Assembly (NCBI GenBank): GCA_028274465.1 | Contig: CM051457.1 | Location: 59,319,550 to 59,383,549, forward strand | DNA length: 64,000 nt | Direction: 5' to 3' | Origin: Plantago ovata | Lineage: Eukaryota > Streptophyta > Magnoliopsida > Lamiales > Plantaginaceae | Part shown: one piece after another, positions 23,888-35,575 of the stretch | Position numbering within the stretch: position 1 is the first letter of the stretch | Layout of the letters: every line of letters begins with the position of its first letter | Notes under the pieces: generated by a model | The model's database searches: none | What the model was told of the DNA's origin: nothing | What the model saw: the letters and a program-made list of their open reading frames with translations, nothing else | Position numbers and translations under genes: made by a program

Positions 23888-25066
23888 TCAGTAGCGTACT
23901 TCAACCACATTCACGGTGTCCGGAACTTCATGACCACCTATGCTGTAAACTCGGGGCTTTGCCATAGTACCCTTTCCATCATCCCTCGGAGCATAGCCTC
24001 CTGGTCTTCCTCCTTTGACAATGGCATGACGGTTCGGACAGCGGCTGATCTTGTGATCCTTGCTCCCACAAGCCAAACACAAACCTTGTCTTTTCCAGCA
24101 GTTGTGCTCATCATGGTTGACTCCCGCACAGTAGTTGCAGTTCTTCCTTGCCTGGGATGACTGCCCAGACCCTCCAGTGGTGTTGCGGGAACGGTTGTCA
24201 TGCTGAGTACGGGAATACTTCGCCGGTGGTGCTTGATATCCAGATTGATATCCACCTCGACTCTCCCTTTCGTATCCAGATTGGCTTCCTCCTCCATGGT
24301 TCCCAGAAGAACTAGAGTAGTTCCTCTTGCTAGAGTATGGCTTATCAGCCATCTTGATCTCCTTGAGACCACTTTCTACCTCGGAGGCGAGTTCGACAGC
24401 CTTGAGATAGGTAGGCATGTTGGTCCCAAACAAACTGTACCGGATCTCAGAGTTCAGGCCCTTCACAAAGTGACGAACCTTCTCTCGTTCATCGTCCTGG
24501 AAATGCGGCACGTACTTCAGTAGTCGGGTAAACTCCGAGTCATAGTCGGCAACATCCATGTTCCCTTGCACCAAAGCCTGGAACTCATCTCTCCAGTTCT
24601 CGCGAACCAGACGAGGCACGTACTTGTCCATGAAGTCCTTGGTGAAATTCTCCCAGGTACGAGCAACTCCCTCTTGCCTCCATCTTGCATTCACGGTTCT
24701 CCACCAGTTCCTGGCGGCTCCCACGAACTAGAAAGCAGCAAGCTCGATTTTCCTCTCGTCCGGATAGTGCAGGATCGAGAATAAGTTCTCCATACTTTCG
24801 ATCCAGAGTTCAGCCTTACGGGCATCAAGCGTTCCCTCGAACCTTTCAGGATGGAAACAAGTGAATCGTTTCGCGGCTTGATCGATGGTCTGGATCGGTG
24901 GTGGTGGCGGAGGAGCTGGCTGAACAGGTGGTGCTCCAGCGCGGCGAATGGTTTCGCTGAAATTTCCCAAAGCAGCGATGATACGGTCCACTTGGTCTCC
25001 ATTTTCAGCATGCTGATCATCTCCACTTCTATTGCAGCTGGCACCACGAGTGTTTCTGCGACTCAT
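23888..25066 (-). pseudogene. gag: chromovirus gag
   Basis: ATG at 25066. Proline-rich linker (PAPPPPPP), then the capsid region from RFTCFHPERFEG through WENFTKDFMDKYVP to VRHFVKGLNSEIRY. It ends with a zinc-binding CLACGSKDHKISRC (C-X2-C-X4-H-X4-C). An in-frame TAG at 24728-24730 interrupts the capsid. The stretch 25067-25374 between this gene and ORF0 shows nothing recognisable. Confidence 0.9.
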
Positions 25067-25374
25067 TCTAACAAAGGGCACTACTTAGCAGTTGATTTAA
25101 CAACCTCGAATCTCCAACTTAGAAAAGAACAAAAAACAAAGAACTAAGGCCAGTACTTAATCTTCTACAACAGGTATAAACTGAGCAGTGAAGAAGAAAA
25201 CATGCCAAGCATGAAATTAAACAAAGGAAAATCGGTCTCTACTCGACTTAGCGAGAAAATAGAAAACCACAGAGTCAAGTGAACGGAAAAGCATAAACAG
25301 TCTCAGTCGGCTGAACTAAAAAAAACTCTCTTGGCAAAAAGGAAGTTCGGTACGAGCTCGAAAAGGCATCTATC

Positions 25375-25827
25375 CTAATAAGCGTCCTCGATATCATCTT
25401 CGAAACGTCGTTCGGGCACGTGAGCATCTCCTCCTTCTTCCTCAGAGGGGTCCTCCTCGGGTTCTTCTTCGGATTCTTCTTCGGGATCTCCTTCACTCTC
25501 CACTCTACGTGATGGTCCGCAACCCTCGGGGAACGTCCTCCGAGCCTTCCTCCTGTGAATCCTGATGCCTAGGTTGGACGCGGTTAACGAAACAAAGCCA
25601 GAGTGCTCCTTTGCGGCGCCCAAAGTCGTCTTAAGGAATCCAATTTCCGCATCCTTCGTTGCTACTTCGTCTCGAAGCTTAAAGTTTTCCAGCCAGTAGT
25701 GATCTCGTTCACGAACGACCCTGTCCATCATGAATCCAGGGTAAACGCCAACAACAGGAACGGAGGTATACGGGTTAAACTCTCCTTCGACTAGGCGGTA
25801 ACGAATAACCTTCTTTTCAGAACTCAT
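25375..25827 (-). CDS. ORF0: 150-codon ORF upstream of chromovirus gag, unknown function
   Basis: Starts at ATG 25827 (MSSEKKVIRYRL) and ends at 25375, between the PBS and gag in element sense. It is open throughout, while gag, protease, RT and integrase of the same element are all broken. Residues from about 40 to 75 are helical with heptad-like charge spacing (FKLRDEVATKDAEIGFL). A basic patch RIHRRKARR follows, then a glutamate-rich tail. No zinc finger or enzyme motif is visible. TTACAG lies just upstream of the ATG, so a splice acceptor is possible. Extra ORFs 5' of gag are known from Ogre/Tat elements; I do not recognise this one. The acidic tail makes chance openness somewhat easier, so reality as a protein is uncertain. 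Confidence 0.55.
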   Translation of the reverse strand: MSSEKKVIRYRLVEGEFNPYTSVPVVGVYPGFMMDRVVRERDHYWLENFKLRDEVATKDAEIGFLKTTLGAAKEHSGFVSLTASNLGIRIHRRKARRTFPEGCGPSRRVESEGDPEEESEEEPEEDPSEEEGGDAHVPERRFEDDIEDAY

Positions 25828-26091
25828 ACCTATCTGTAAGCACACGCGTATTTAACTAGTTAATAACTATGTCAAAATCAAAACAACCGCGGAAGGTCAA
25901 CAGTTTCAGAAACGGGTCAGAAAAGTCGTCAGAATCAGAACCGAGAAGATGAAGAAACGGTTTAAGGTTAGTACGCAAGACTCGAATCAGAAAAGCAACA
26001 GAAAATACAAGACCTAACCAGCGACTCGGACCCTCACACACACCCCAAAGGTCAAAACATCCTATCCTAGCAAGCTCGAGTTTGAAATCAA

Positions 26092-26103
26092 GCTCTGATA
26101 CCA
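26092..26103 (-). other. primer-binding site, initiator-Met tRNA type
   Basis: Minus-strand TGGTATCAGAGC, two bases from the 5' LTR. It matches the usual iMet PBS. The leader between it and ORF0 (25828-26091) holds no other visible feature. Confidence 0.9.
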
Positions 26104-27173
26104 ACTGTAACGGTATCGGTTTTGCAAACAAAAATAATTTCTTGAAAAGAAAATCCAAAATAACTTTAATAGCAACGGTCGGCAACTATGCCAAATTAAT
26201 ATTTGACGCGCACAGCGCTAATAGAAACAAAAAAATATCCAACGGTAAACTTAGAATTCAAATGAAACAACGAGTGAAGACAGTAAAAAGTTCATCTTCT
26301 TATTTTGAAATAAAATCCCAAGACACCCGAGACCCTTCTCTCAGTCGCTGGCATCCTATTCGCGAACATCCTCAGCAGTATCTGGAAGGAAGGAATTTTG
26401 AAAACAAGAAAGCGTGAGATAGAGGATCACAGTAAGGTTCTAAGTTAAAAACAGAAAGTAAACAGTTTTGAAATCAAAATCATTTTCAGAAAAACAAACA
26501 AACAGAACAGGTCACATAACAGAATAACAGAACAAATAATTTGAAGACCGTTGGTGCAGCCCGCCTTATTGCTCCTACTCCCAGAATGCCCTTATAACTC
26601 CCTCCAGAGGGTGGACAACTCCGGACAGAAACAGAAATCCCCGTGTACTTTGGGGAAACAGAACCTATGACCCTAATAGACCTCAGCGACTTCTGCCTCG
26701 CGCCTAAAAGGGATTAGACTAGGCAATAATCAAGCAAACCCGATAGTCCTCTACTACCCAAGCCTACCTAATTACAACCCAATCGACCGGTCAAACAGAA
26801 AAAGAACAGATACAGAACAACAGATACAGATAATCAACACCGAGAGGTGTTCCTACAGAAAAGTCAGTCCAGAACAGAGTAGCAATAAACACATAAAGTA
26901 AATAATCATACTTAGGACTTAGATACTTTTACGCGGAAGCATACAATAAAACAGTATATGTAATAGTAGGTACAAGTTGTCACATATTCTTCCAGTTTTT
27001 CGCAAATAAATAGGTTAAGGGGTGAACACTCACCTTAACTTTCGAGCAAAAGATCTCCAACGAGTAATGAGCTTACGGGTTATCGAACAACGAAGAACCT
27101 AAAAAGAAAGTACTAAATACACTTCAGAAGTCGAACGGACGGAAGGGAAAAAGGTTGAAAAAGAAGTGGTAAA

Positions 27174-27240
27174 GACGGGGTTCGAACTCGGGACCTCTAA
27201 GTTAGTCAAGCAAGAACCTAACCAACTAGGCTAGCAAGTC
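27174..27240 (-). other. tRNA-like module inside chromovirus 5' LTR
   Basis: Same A-box (minus strand of 27222-27233) and B-box (minus strand of about 27179-27188) as at 3497-3563, unchanged between the two LTRs although flanking bases differ. Confidence 0.6.
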
Positions 27241-28319
27241 AAGTCATTATTAAATTACAAAACAGAAACTAAGTTGAAACATTTTCAGAAACTCTTTCGG
27301 TTTTCAGACTCTGGAAATTACCAAAATACCCTTGAGCGGTAAATTGCAAAAAGATCCTTTTCAAATTCAAAAAGTACAAACAAGACCAGAAGTTTTCCAA
27401 ACATACATATCAGTCCTCACAGAATAAAATGGTTTACGAAAAAGTCCTCTGTAAGTCAACTACGGTCAAAGTTAAATTGCAAAAAGGTCCTTTAGGTTTT
27501 CAGACTTCCCAAATCATTCCACAAAGTTCAAATCAATAACATCAAAGTCCAAATCAGTCCTTTTCGAAGTCAACAGAAAATTAGGGTCAACATACAAGGT
27601 CAAACCAACACAAGTCCAACAACAGTAACAACAATCTATCAAATCCTAAGTCCCGGTTCTCAGTTCGAATCAAATAACAACATGGCCAAATTGAACAAGG
27701 GTAAAATGGTCCAGGGATAAAAATGCCCGAAACAGAATACGAATTTCGAATCGAAAGCAACAGTAAAGAAATTGAGATTACCTTCGAACGGGGATAGAGG
27801 GTTGAAACAATCTGCAAACTGAATAAATCAAAAAGAAAAGAAAATTAAAACGAGATTCGAATCGAATCGCAATCAAGATCGAATTCAAACCAGTCAAGGA
27901 GGGACGACTTACCGAACTTGGATCGGTACAGAAAGAAATCGTCAAGGGCGAACGGCGGGTCGGCGGCGACGCGAACCGGAGCGGCGCGACGAGAAGATCG
28001 ACGGACGGCGCGGCGAACAGAACAGGCGGATCGATCGAGACAGACGTCGCGGCGGCGGCGAACAGAATAGGCGCGGCGGACAGACAGCGAACGGAGGACG
28101 GCGACACGGTGAACCGATAGGCGCGATGAACGGAGCGTCGGCGCATGAATCGGAGCGACAAACAGAACAGATCGATCGATCTCGGCGGCGCAAAACTGAG
28201 CGGACAGGCGACGAAACGGCGCGGCGGACGGCAACGGACGAGACGGCACAGAACGGCGCGGCGAACACGGCGAAGGCGGACCGGAGTCAGGCGAACGGAC
28301 GGCGGAGCAGCAGCAGAGA

Positions 28320-28442
28320 AACCTTCTTCTCTCTTCTCTCTCTCTCTCTTTCTTTTCTTTCTTTCTTTTCTTTCTTTCTTCTTTTAGGCTTTGAAGGCAA
28401 GCATAAGGTGAGGAGGGAGTAAACTGATTAGGGTTAGGGTTT
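28320..28442 (-). promoter_or_regulatory. GA-repeat and telo-box-like motifs in chromovirus U3
   Basis: On the element's strand, within its first 370 bases, AAACCCTAACCCTAA is followed by a GA/GAAA-rich tract. Telo-boxes (AAACCCTAA) and GAGA repeats are known plant promoter motifs; use here is inferred from position only. Confidence 0.3.
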
Positions 28443-28683
28443 AGTTACTGATAGGCCGGTCAAAGGGCTTTGATTGGGTTAAAGAATGGGCCAAAAAGAG
28501 GTCAGGACGGTCCAGTCTTTCAGCTTGATCCAAACGAAACGAAACGAACTAGCTTACGCGAAATTAATTAAATAATTATCGAATAAATAATTTACTCTGA
28601 TAATTAATTAACTAAAATTCAATAATTAAATAATAAAACAATAAATTAAAAAAATTAATAATAAAAAAAGACGGGGTGTTACA

Positions 28684-29746
28684 TATAGGCCTTAGTGTCG
28701 AATTCAAATCATGTATGGATATGCAAATCAAATAAGACCATTGTGGATTTATGCAAGCCTCTAGGAGTTTGATCATTTACATTTGAAATAACTAAATTAG
28801 TTTAACTTATTTCAAAATTAGATGAATGTTATGTACATCTTTAGATGTGTTTGTGTGAAGCTCTATCTATATGATTGAAAATGTTTGGCACCAACATCAT
28901 ATGAAATAGTTTCCACATTAACAGTCAAATATTGGTCATTCAAGACTTTCATTGTGAAGGGGGCTTGAATGAAAGTTTCTAGGATATTCTCATATTGAAA
29001 CCTTGTTGGATAGGTTCGAGAGAATATTCAAATTCTTCATGATATTCACTAATTTGAATAAATAATGTGTTGATAAACATTAATAGAATTCTAGGAGATC
29101 TATTATTATTATCACATGGTTATACTGTCAATATTGGATTGTCTTATTGAAGTATGAACTCCGTACTACACGATGTTGTATAGTGCAACCATCGCCTAAA
29201 ATGTACAAATGTGATACATCAAACAGTCAAGGTGACTTAGAATTATCAACGGATTTCATGGACAGTGGGAGCTTAGCTTAGATGTATACTGGATATATGA
29301 GTAGTAAGCTTCATTATAAATGTGATGATTGGACTTATTGCAGTTATAATTTTGTATTCATTTTAGTAATAGTATCATATTAGATTAGATCTAATGATGT
29401 ATAGATTCAACAACCTATGTTCTGTATGATTATGCTAGAAGGTTCTTAGAAGAACAAGGGGTAGTTCCAAGTGTTAGTAATCGAATTGTCAAATTGCGAT
29501 TATACTAATGCGACTACACATGCAAAGGAACCAAGATATTATGATACTAGCATGGATCTACTGAGACACTATCATTGGTTTGGAAATCACTGATAGATTG
29601 CAACATAAACAAATAAAGTAATTTCTCCGTGAGGACACTACGCTGATTCTTTCACAAAACCTTGTCTTTGGAGAGACAAGTTAGCCATTCCAAGAATCTA
29701 AATGTTGGACACACATGAGTGATTGACTCTAGGCCAAGTGGGAGAT
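28684..29746 (+). mobile_element. LARD internal region, 3' end, with PPT
   Basis: Continues the 1-2413 segment. No intact frame. Near 29640-29680 a faint YADSFTKP translation resembles the end of copia RNase H. The region ends in the PPT AAGTGGGAGAT (29736-29746) directly before an Angela-like LTR start. Confidence 0.7.
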
Positions 29747-29796
29747 TGAAAGTATATATGTCCTAGAGACAACCAACATTCAGGACGATATGTACT
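29747..29796 (+). repeat. LARD LTR, first 50 bases
   Basis: TGAAAGTATATATGTCCTAG is homologous to the Angela LTR start at 60654. Cut at GTACT (29792-29796) by the Tat-type gypsy element; the LTR resumes near 43241. Confidence 0.85.
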
Positions 29797-30878
29797 TGTA
29801 GACGCTCAGAAATCTACAATTGAAATTTGTTTGAATCGCGAGGGCACCGACGACCTGCAAGGCAACAAAAGCGCACTAGAGCGTAAGGTTCCAAGGGAGC
29901 ACCGGTGTGGTGCCGTCCGTATGGACTCCGACGCTCAAGTCAGTAAGATGTAAAAAGACAACAATATGTAAATATAAGATGCATAAAAATATAGTCGACT
30001 TAGCCTGAGAACCGGTGAGGATCTGAAAGGCGGTTTGTTTGGATTTGAACACCGTTTGAAGGATTGAATGATGATTATTTCAGCCTTGAACGAGGTTGAG
30101 GGGCTGATTTCCAAGAGGGCACCACGATGGTTTGAGGGCGTCGAATATTTGAAGTGATTTGATGGTTTTAGGGCTTAGAGCGATGGTTTGAGGGATTGAT
30201 ATGATGGTTTGAGGGCGTCAGAGTATGTGAGAGTTTTCCAGGATAGTTGATCGGAGAATATGGAGTTAAGGATCAGAGCTTCGATTATAGTTTAGAGAGT
30301 TCAAGTCTCAAGAATGTCTTGATCTGAGAGCTAAGGGTTGAGGTCCTTTTATAGTCCCAGATCGGTTCGTCAGTTGGAGAAAATCTCGCTTCCATATCCA
30401 TCCTTAGGGTTTCCTAAGGTTTCTCCACCATCTTGGACTCAGTAGAATCATCTTTGAAATTCTCCTCAACGACTCCGAAATACTCGAGGATGAGGGGTTG
30501 CGGATACATTGAGGTCATGCGGTTGTTACTAGGTCCTCAACGTTCAACCCATTTCTCGGGATTTAAGTTGAGTTAGGGTTTTGAATGTGATACGGCCGGC
30601 ATGTGTTAGAGGGCCTCTTGAAGGGAAGAGATGGGCCTCACTTGATCCAATTGGTTGAGTCCCCAAATCAGACTCAAGGGCTCGAAGCGACTGGAATTAC
30701 GGGTGGAGGTCCTCAACGGAATGGACCAACATGTTCACTTGGGCCATAATTATGATCCAGAGGTCCTCAACGGATTGGACCAGCATGTTGGAACATTTGG
30801 GCCATAATTATGATCCAATAAGCGTGTTTTTGGACTGAATTTCAAGGTTGAGCCCGAATACGAAATTTTGACAATACA
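29797..30878 (-). repeat. Tat element 3' LTR
   Basis: TGTAGACGCTC...GACAATACA, 1082 bp. Its partner LTR is absent from the window, so the limits rest on TG/CA and the PPT at the right edge. It contains GATGGTTTGAGGG direct repeats (about 30128-30230) and a roughly 56-bp duplication (30706-30817). Confidence 0.8.
30706..30817. repeat. tandem duplication in Tat LTR
   Basis: Two units (30706-30759 and 30760-30817), each starting GAGGTCCTCAACGGA and ending CATAATTATGATCCA. Differences are mostly a small insertion in the middle. Confidence 0.9.
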
Positions 30879-30892
30879 GTTTGTCCCCCACT
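30879..30892 (-). other. Tat element polypurine tract
   Basis: Minus-strand AGTGGGGGACAAAC abuts the LTR. The stretch 30893-31357 upstream (element sense) shows no feature I can name. Confidence 0.75.
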
Positions 30893-31357
30893 CTTCAAGT
30901 CGAGTTTTCTCGAGTTGGAGAGTAGTCGAGTTTAATTGGCATCATTTCCATACCAAGACTTTCCATTGCATGGGAAGGTAAACTGTGGAAAATAGTTTAT
31001 TTGAAACTAATAATGCTTCTTTGTAATTTGACAAAAACGTAGGGGTTCGCATTTAGAGTGAACCATCGTTGCCGTCCAAGATGTACTACGACCTCAATCG
31101 ACGGCTCTTTTCGTGAGAGCTCCGTAAAGAAAATACATTCGGGTCCGAACTTGACTCGAAAAATATATACATATCGCGACACGGGATTCTTGTGGGAGAC
31201 AAGTTAACATGAAAAAGTTGATTAGTAGATTAACATGAGACATACTCGTAGGTAAACTGATTACTCTTGCTAATAGTACCATTCTCATGTATGTAATCAA
31301 CTTGACACTCACAGTACTAATGATTGAAATTACCAAGGGACAATAGAGTAAGCTTTG

Positions 31358-31830
31358 GCACCTGAAAGTGGTAAGGCGCTTATTTGCTCTGAAGGCCTCA
31401 TTGGGTCGAAAGGGCCTGTAAATGGAATAGACCTGATCTGAAACTGTCGAGGAATGTAAAAGAAAAATGAAATGGACCCCCCGAGGGGGGGGGGGGAAAT
31501 AAACCGACCTGCTACCGGGTTAGTTGACCGGCATGCCCCTTGTCAGATCGGTGCGATTTTAATGAGAAGTCAATCTCAAGTAAACAATTTGGAAGGTACC
31601 TCGAAGGGTGGATGGCTTGCGAGGTGAGATTTGCCACTGAAAAGTTGGAAACATCTATTTACTTCGGAGGCTCTCTTGAGTTGAACGGTCTGTAAAGGAA
31701 AGTGAAATGGACCCCCCTGGGGGGGGGGCGGCGATAAACCGACCTGCTACCGGGTTAGATGACCGGCACGCCCCCTGTTAGATCGGCGCGTTTTTAACGA
31801 GAAATTAACCTCGAATGTAAATGTATTAAA
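31358..31830. repeat. imperfect tandem repeat in Tat 3' region with C-run/G-run
   Basis: Two diverged units of roughly 240 bp share AAATGGACCCCCC, a G run, CGACCTGCTACCGGGTTAG and CGCGTTTTTAACGAG-like ends. The C6/G10-type runs lie back to back and could pair. Confidence 0.8.
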
Positions 31831-32761
31831 AGAAGTACCTCTTCAAGTGGATTGCATTCCAACTGTTATGGATTGGGCGGCCATCGATAGTTTGTAGTTT
31901 ATAGGTGCCATTGCCTACTACTTTGGTGATCTTGTAGGGACCTTCCCAATTTGGTCCAAGCTTTCCTGCTCCTGGTTCCTTGGTGTTTTGGAATACGCGA
32001 CGTAGAACCCAATCGCCTTCTTTGAAAGTCCGAAGTCGAAGGTGTTTGTTGAAGTGTTCTGCAGCCTTTTGTTGGTATGCAGAATTGCGGATCAAGGCTC
32101 TTTCTCGTAGTTCGTCAATTGTGTCAAGTTGGAATTCTAAGCCAGGGCCATTGAGATGCTCTTCTACCATGTCGTATCTTGATGTTCGAAGCCCTGCTTC
32201 GATGGGAAGGACTGCTTCAGTGCCATAGGTTAGGCTGAATGGAGTTTCTCCCGTTGGCGTCCTCGGAGTTGTCCGATAGGACCATAACACAGATGGCAAT
32301 TCATCTGCGCAGGCTCCCTTTGCTTGAGTCAGCCTCTTCTTCAAGGTATTTATGATGATTTTGTTGGTTGCTTCAGCCTGTCCGTTGGCTTGAGGGTACC
32401 TCGGGGTTGAAAATATGAGTTTGATTCCCCAATTCCTGTAGAAGTTTTGGAACTCATGGCTAATGAACTAGGAGCCATTATCCGTGACGATTTCTTGAGG
32501 TACTCCAAACATGCAAATAACATGTTTCCAAACAAAGTTCATAACGTCACGATCTCGTACCTGTTTGAAGGCCTCTGCTTCTACCCATTTGGTGAAGTAG
32601 TCTGTGACAGCCAACATGAACACTCTTTGACCAGGGGCAGTTGGAAGTTTCCCGACGATATCCATTCCCCATTTCATAAAGGGCCATGGAGAAATTGTCG
32701 AATGTAACTTTTCAGCAGGGAGGTGGATAATTTGAGAATGTCTTTGGCATGGGTCGCATCT
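31826..32761 (-). pseudogene. int: Tat element integrase core and C-terminus
   Basis: Core motifs MDIVGKLP, VTDNGS and, after an in-frame TAG (about 32466-32468) and a frame change, the C-terminal part with WSYRTTPRTPTGETPFSL and GPYKITKVVGNGTY. The first two catalytic aspartates are visible; the glutamate region lies in the broken stretch between 32344 and 32468. Ends in KRYFF at 31826. No chromodomain, as expected for this lineage. Confidence 0.9.
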
Positions 32762-33590
32762 TTACACGAAGTCTTTGGAGTCTTCTCTCATAGTTGGCCA
32801 ATAATATCCTGTCGTGAGGGCCCTGTTTGCAAGGCTTCTTGGACCAGAGTGGTTGCCGCATTCACCTTGATGTAACTCGGTGAGAACGTGTTTTGCTTCA
32901 CTTGGAGTCACACACCTAAGTAAAGGACTTGCAAAAGATCTTTTGTAGAGCTGGTTGTTGTGGAGCGTGAATCGGGCTGCCTTTGCTTTTATTCTCCTAG
33001 CCTCGTTCTTGTCTTCTGGAAGCTCCCCATTCTCTAGATACGAAGTGATTGACGTCATCCAATTTGGTTCTGTCGTAATCTCTGCGACCGTTTCTTCCGC
33101 GAGCTGCCCTTTCCATGTTGCTGGCCATTGGGCGTACACCAACGGAATTGTTGATGGGGTCGTTGCTTGGATTGACGCCCCTAAGTTTGCTAGGGCGTCG
33201 ACATGGTTGTTTTCTGCTCTTGGTAGTAAGATGGAAAATCTTTCGAAGGAGACCTGCATCTCCTTCACTATCTTCAGGTAAGTCGCCATCTTTGGGTCCA
33301 TGGTTCGGTAGGATCCCTGCAACTGGTTAACGACTAACTGAGAGTCAGATTGTACCTGGATGTTTCGGATTCCCATGTCTCGAGCCAATCCTAGGCCAGC
33401 TATGAGTGCCTCGTATTCAGCTTCATTATTCGTCGTTTTGAAACCGCATCTAATGGCTTGCTGGATGAGGTCCCCGTCTGGAGAGGTGAGGACTATACCA
33501 ACTCCACTTCCTCTGAAGTTGCTGGATCCGTCTACTGAGAGCTTCCATGTTAAGTTGGGCTTTCTTGTAAGCAGCGGAGTTCTTCTTCTG
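32762..33590 (-). pseudogene. Tat element second RNase H and integrase zinc domain
   Basis: One open frame. The RNase H fold shows LSVDGSS, NNEAEYEAL, VQSDSQLV and NHVDALANL, giving D, E, D, D of an active site, the pattern of the additional RNase H that Tat elements acquired. It continues into the integrase zinc domain HQGECGNHSG (two histidines), with the paired cysteines reached just past 32762. A frameshift near 33590 separates it from the first RNase H. Confidence 0.9.
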
Positions 33591-34024
33591 CCAAACGTGC
33601 TCATTTGGTGTAAAGTCTGCAATAAAATCAGCCAAGGCTTGCGACTTGATGGCTGTGCGGAGCTCGAAGGATATGTCGTGCTCGCTGAGTTCCACGACCC
33701 ACTTTGAGAGTCTCCCAGACAGCTCTAGTTTGTGGAGGATGTTTCTGAGTGGAAAGCTAGTTAGGACCGTGATTGGGTGACATTGGAAATAAGGGCGTAA
33801 CTTCCTCGCCGCTGTGACGAGAGTGAGGGCCATTTCTCCAATTGGCTGTACCTGGTTCCGCATCAAGAGTGATTTGCTAACATAATAGGCTGGGAGTTGA
33901 TTCCCATCTTCTTCTCTTACGAGGACCGCGCTTAATGCGGTATCAAAAAATGCAAGGTAGATTAGTAAAACTTCACCGTTTTTAGGTTTCGAGAGTACGG
34001 TGCCGTGGTAAGGTATCGTTTGAT
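33591..34024 (-). pseudogene. Tat element RT end and first RNase H
   Basis: Reads AFFDTALSAVLVREEDGN, AARKLRPYFQ, LSGRLSKWVVEL and QALADFIADF. At the position of the conserved T-D pair of this domain the copy reads TVLTSF, so one catalytic aspartate appears lost. Joined in origin to the RT at 41500, with the copia-type element inserted between. Confidence 0.85.
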
Positions 34025-34029
34025 ATTCT

Positions 34030-35575
34030 TGTTGGTCCCTTTAAACAACAAGAAAAGACTAGAGGGGGGGGGGTGAATAGTCTTTTCAAACTTTCGTCGT
34101 TTAAAACTTTCTCAGCAAGTGCTTATTACTTTTCAGTAATGAGTTTGCTGATACTTAACTTTCTCAGCAAGCGTAAGTTACTTACAGTAACTTGGTTTGC
34201 TGATACTTAAAATCAGAGAGCGGAAGTCTTTGATACAATAAGTGCTCTTTCAGTAAGTAAAGGTTTCAGCAAGTGAAGTGAGTGACTGTGTACAGACATA
34301 TATGATTTGCTGAAAACTAATACAGTAAGTATCTGAGAGTGGCGTAATCTCTCAACTAATCCACTTTGTCCTTTCTAGGACTGAATCCACTAAGATATGA
34401 TTGAGGTTCCTTACAATCTCCTATCTAGAGCGATTCAACAGAAACCAAAGCACACTTGCTTTGTCTCCAACCTAAACTAGAGAACTCAACCTTGTTCTCC
34501 ACCAAACTTGGTACTTTTAATCAGCAAACTATGCTCGATTAAGTTCCCCCTGAATATCACGCCTGAAAGGGTGTATTTTCAGTTAGAGAGTTTTGGGGTG
34601 AGATAACTTAATTAACTTTTCAGTTACAACAAGTAATCTAAGAAACACAACTTTGAATACTTTGCAGTAAACAAGTTTGATTGTTTCTGGTGTCAAGACT
34701 TGTTCTTGTTCGAAAGAAAGAACACTTAACTAATTTCTTAGCCGAGTTTGTTCTACTTCTTCACAAGTAGCTTTTTCAAGCTTTAAGTCTTGGAACGGAT
34801 CAATGGCAGTGGTAGAGAGTTTGAAGGTATGTGAGTTTTAAGCACAAGTGAGAGTTTGATCACGTTGTTGACACACTTCAACTCTTTGCCGGATGACCTC
34901 TATTTATAGTGCAAGTAAGGAGCCGTTTGAATTTCAAATCCTAAGGCTTTTGTTCCTTAACATGTCACTATCTTGCTTTTGTACTTTCAGCAGCGTCTTT
35001 GTTTGTCTTCTAGTCTTCATGTCCTTCGCGTGTAAGCTTTGCATTTAATGCACATTGAATAGAATTCAAACAGTAACATTGGAGCGCAAATTCAAGTATT
35101 TCAGCAAGGGGTCACATATGTTCCATCAGCAAGTGGTTAGTCTCAGTTTCAGCAAGCACAACCTACTCTGTCTTTCAGATTTTCACTTATGCAATGCTGT
35201 TGCTGAATTTTCCACTTTCTGAGCAACACGTGCCTTTGTAGATGCCAGTCTTCAGCAATCTTCTAGTCTTCAGATCTTCGAATTCTTCAAAATTCTGAGC
35301 GGTTTCTAAATGCTTCAATAGGTTATTCTCTTTTCAGAAAATAAGATACATCATAAGCTAAAGCATCAATAAGTTATTTTCTTTTCAGAGAATAAAATAC
35401 ATCATATGAAAAAGAAATAAACTTATCTAGCACCTAATCTAAGTCTTCAGCAAACGTTCCTCTTTTACAATGTCCTTAAAATTCTAAATTCCTATGGACC
35501 TTAAGAGTACTAGTTACTGGACTTTCCTTAATTTAGCATGGTTAATTGCTCATCAAAATTACAAGTTTCCTAACA
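34030..35575 (-). repeat. UBN2-element 3' LTR
   Basis: 1546 bp. Contains the poly-G hairpin near its left end (34052-34087) and a two-unit hairpin repeat (about 35310-35410). Confidence 0.95.

Larger units (their letters stand above)
2414..28683 (-). mobile_element. Tekay/Del-type Ty3/gypsy chromovirus, minus strand, with two nested insertions
   Basis: LTRs start TGTAACGGTATCGG and end GGGGTGTTACA. The element is flanked by TATAG on both sides (2409-2413 and 28684-28688). Read on the minus strand the order is 5' LTR (26106-28683), PBS, ORF0, gag, protease, RT, RNase H, integrase with chromodomain, PPT, 3' LTR (2414-4479 plus 10541-11100). This is the chromovirus order. Athila element A1 sits in the 3' LTR and A2 sits between RNase H and integrase. 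Several stops and frameshifts make it inactive. Both LTRs are about 2.6 kb once A1 is removed. Confidence 0.95.
26106..28683 (-). repeat. chromovirus 5' LTR
   Basis: Full-length 2578-bp copy, TG...CA, ending at TSD TATAG. More diverged from its partner than the A1 or A2 LTR pairs are, in line with its earlier insertion. Confidence 0.96.
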
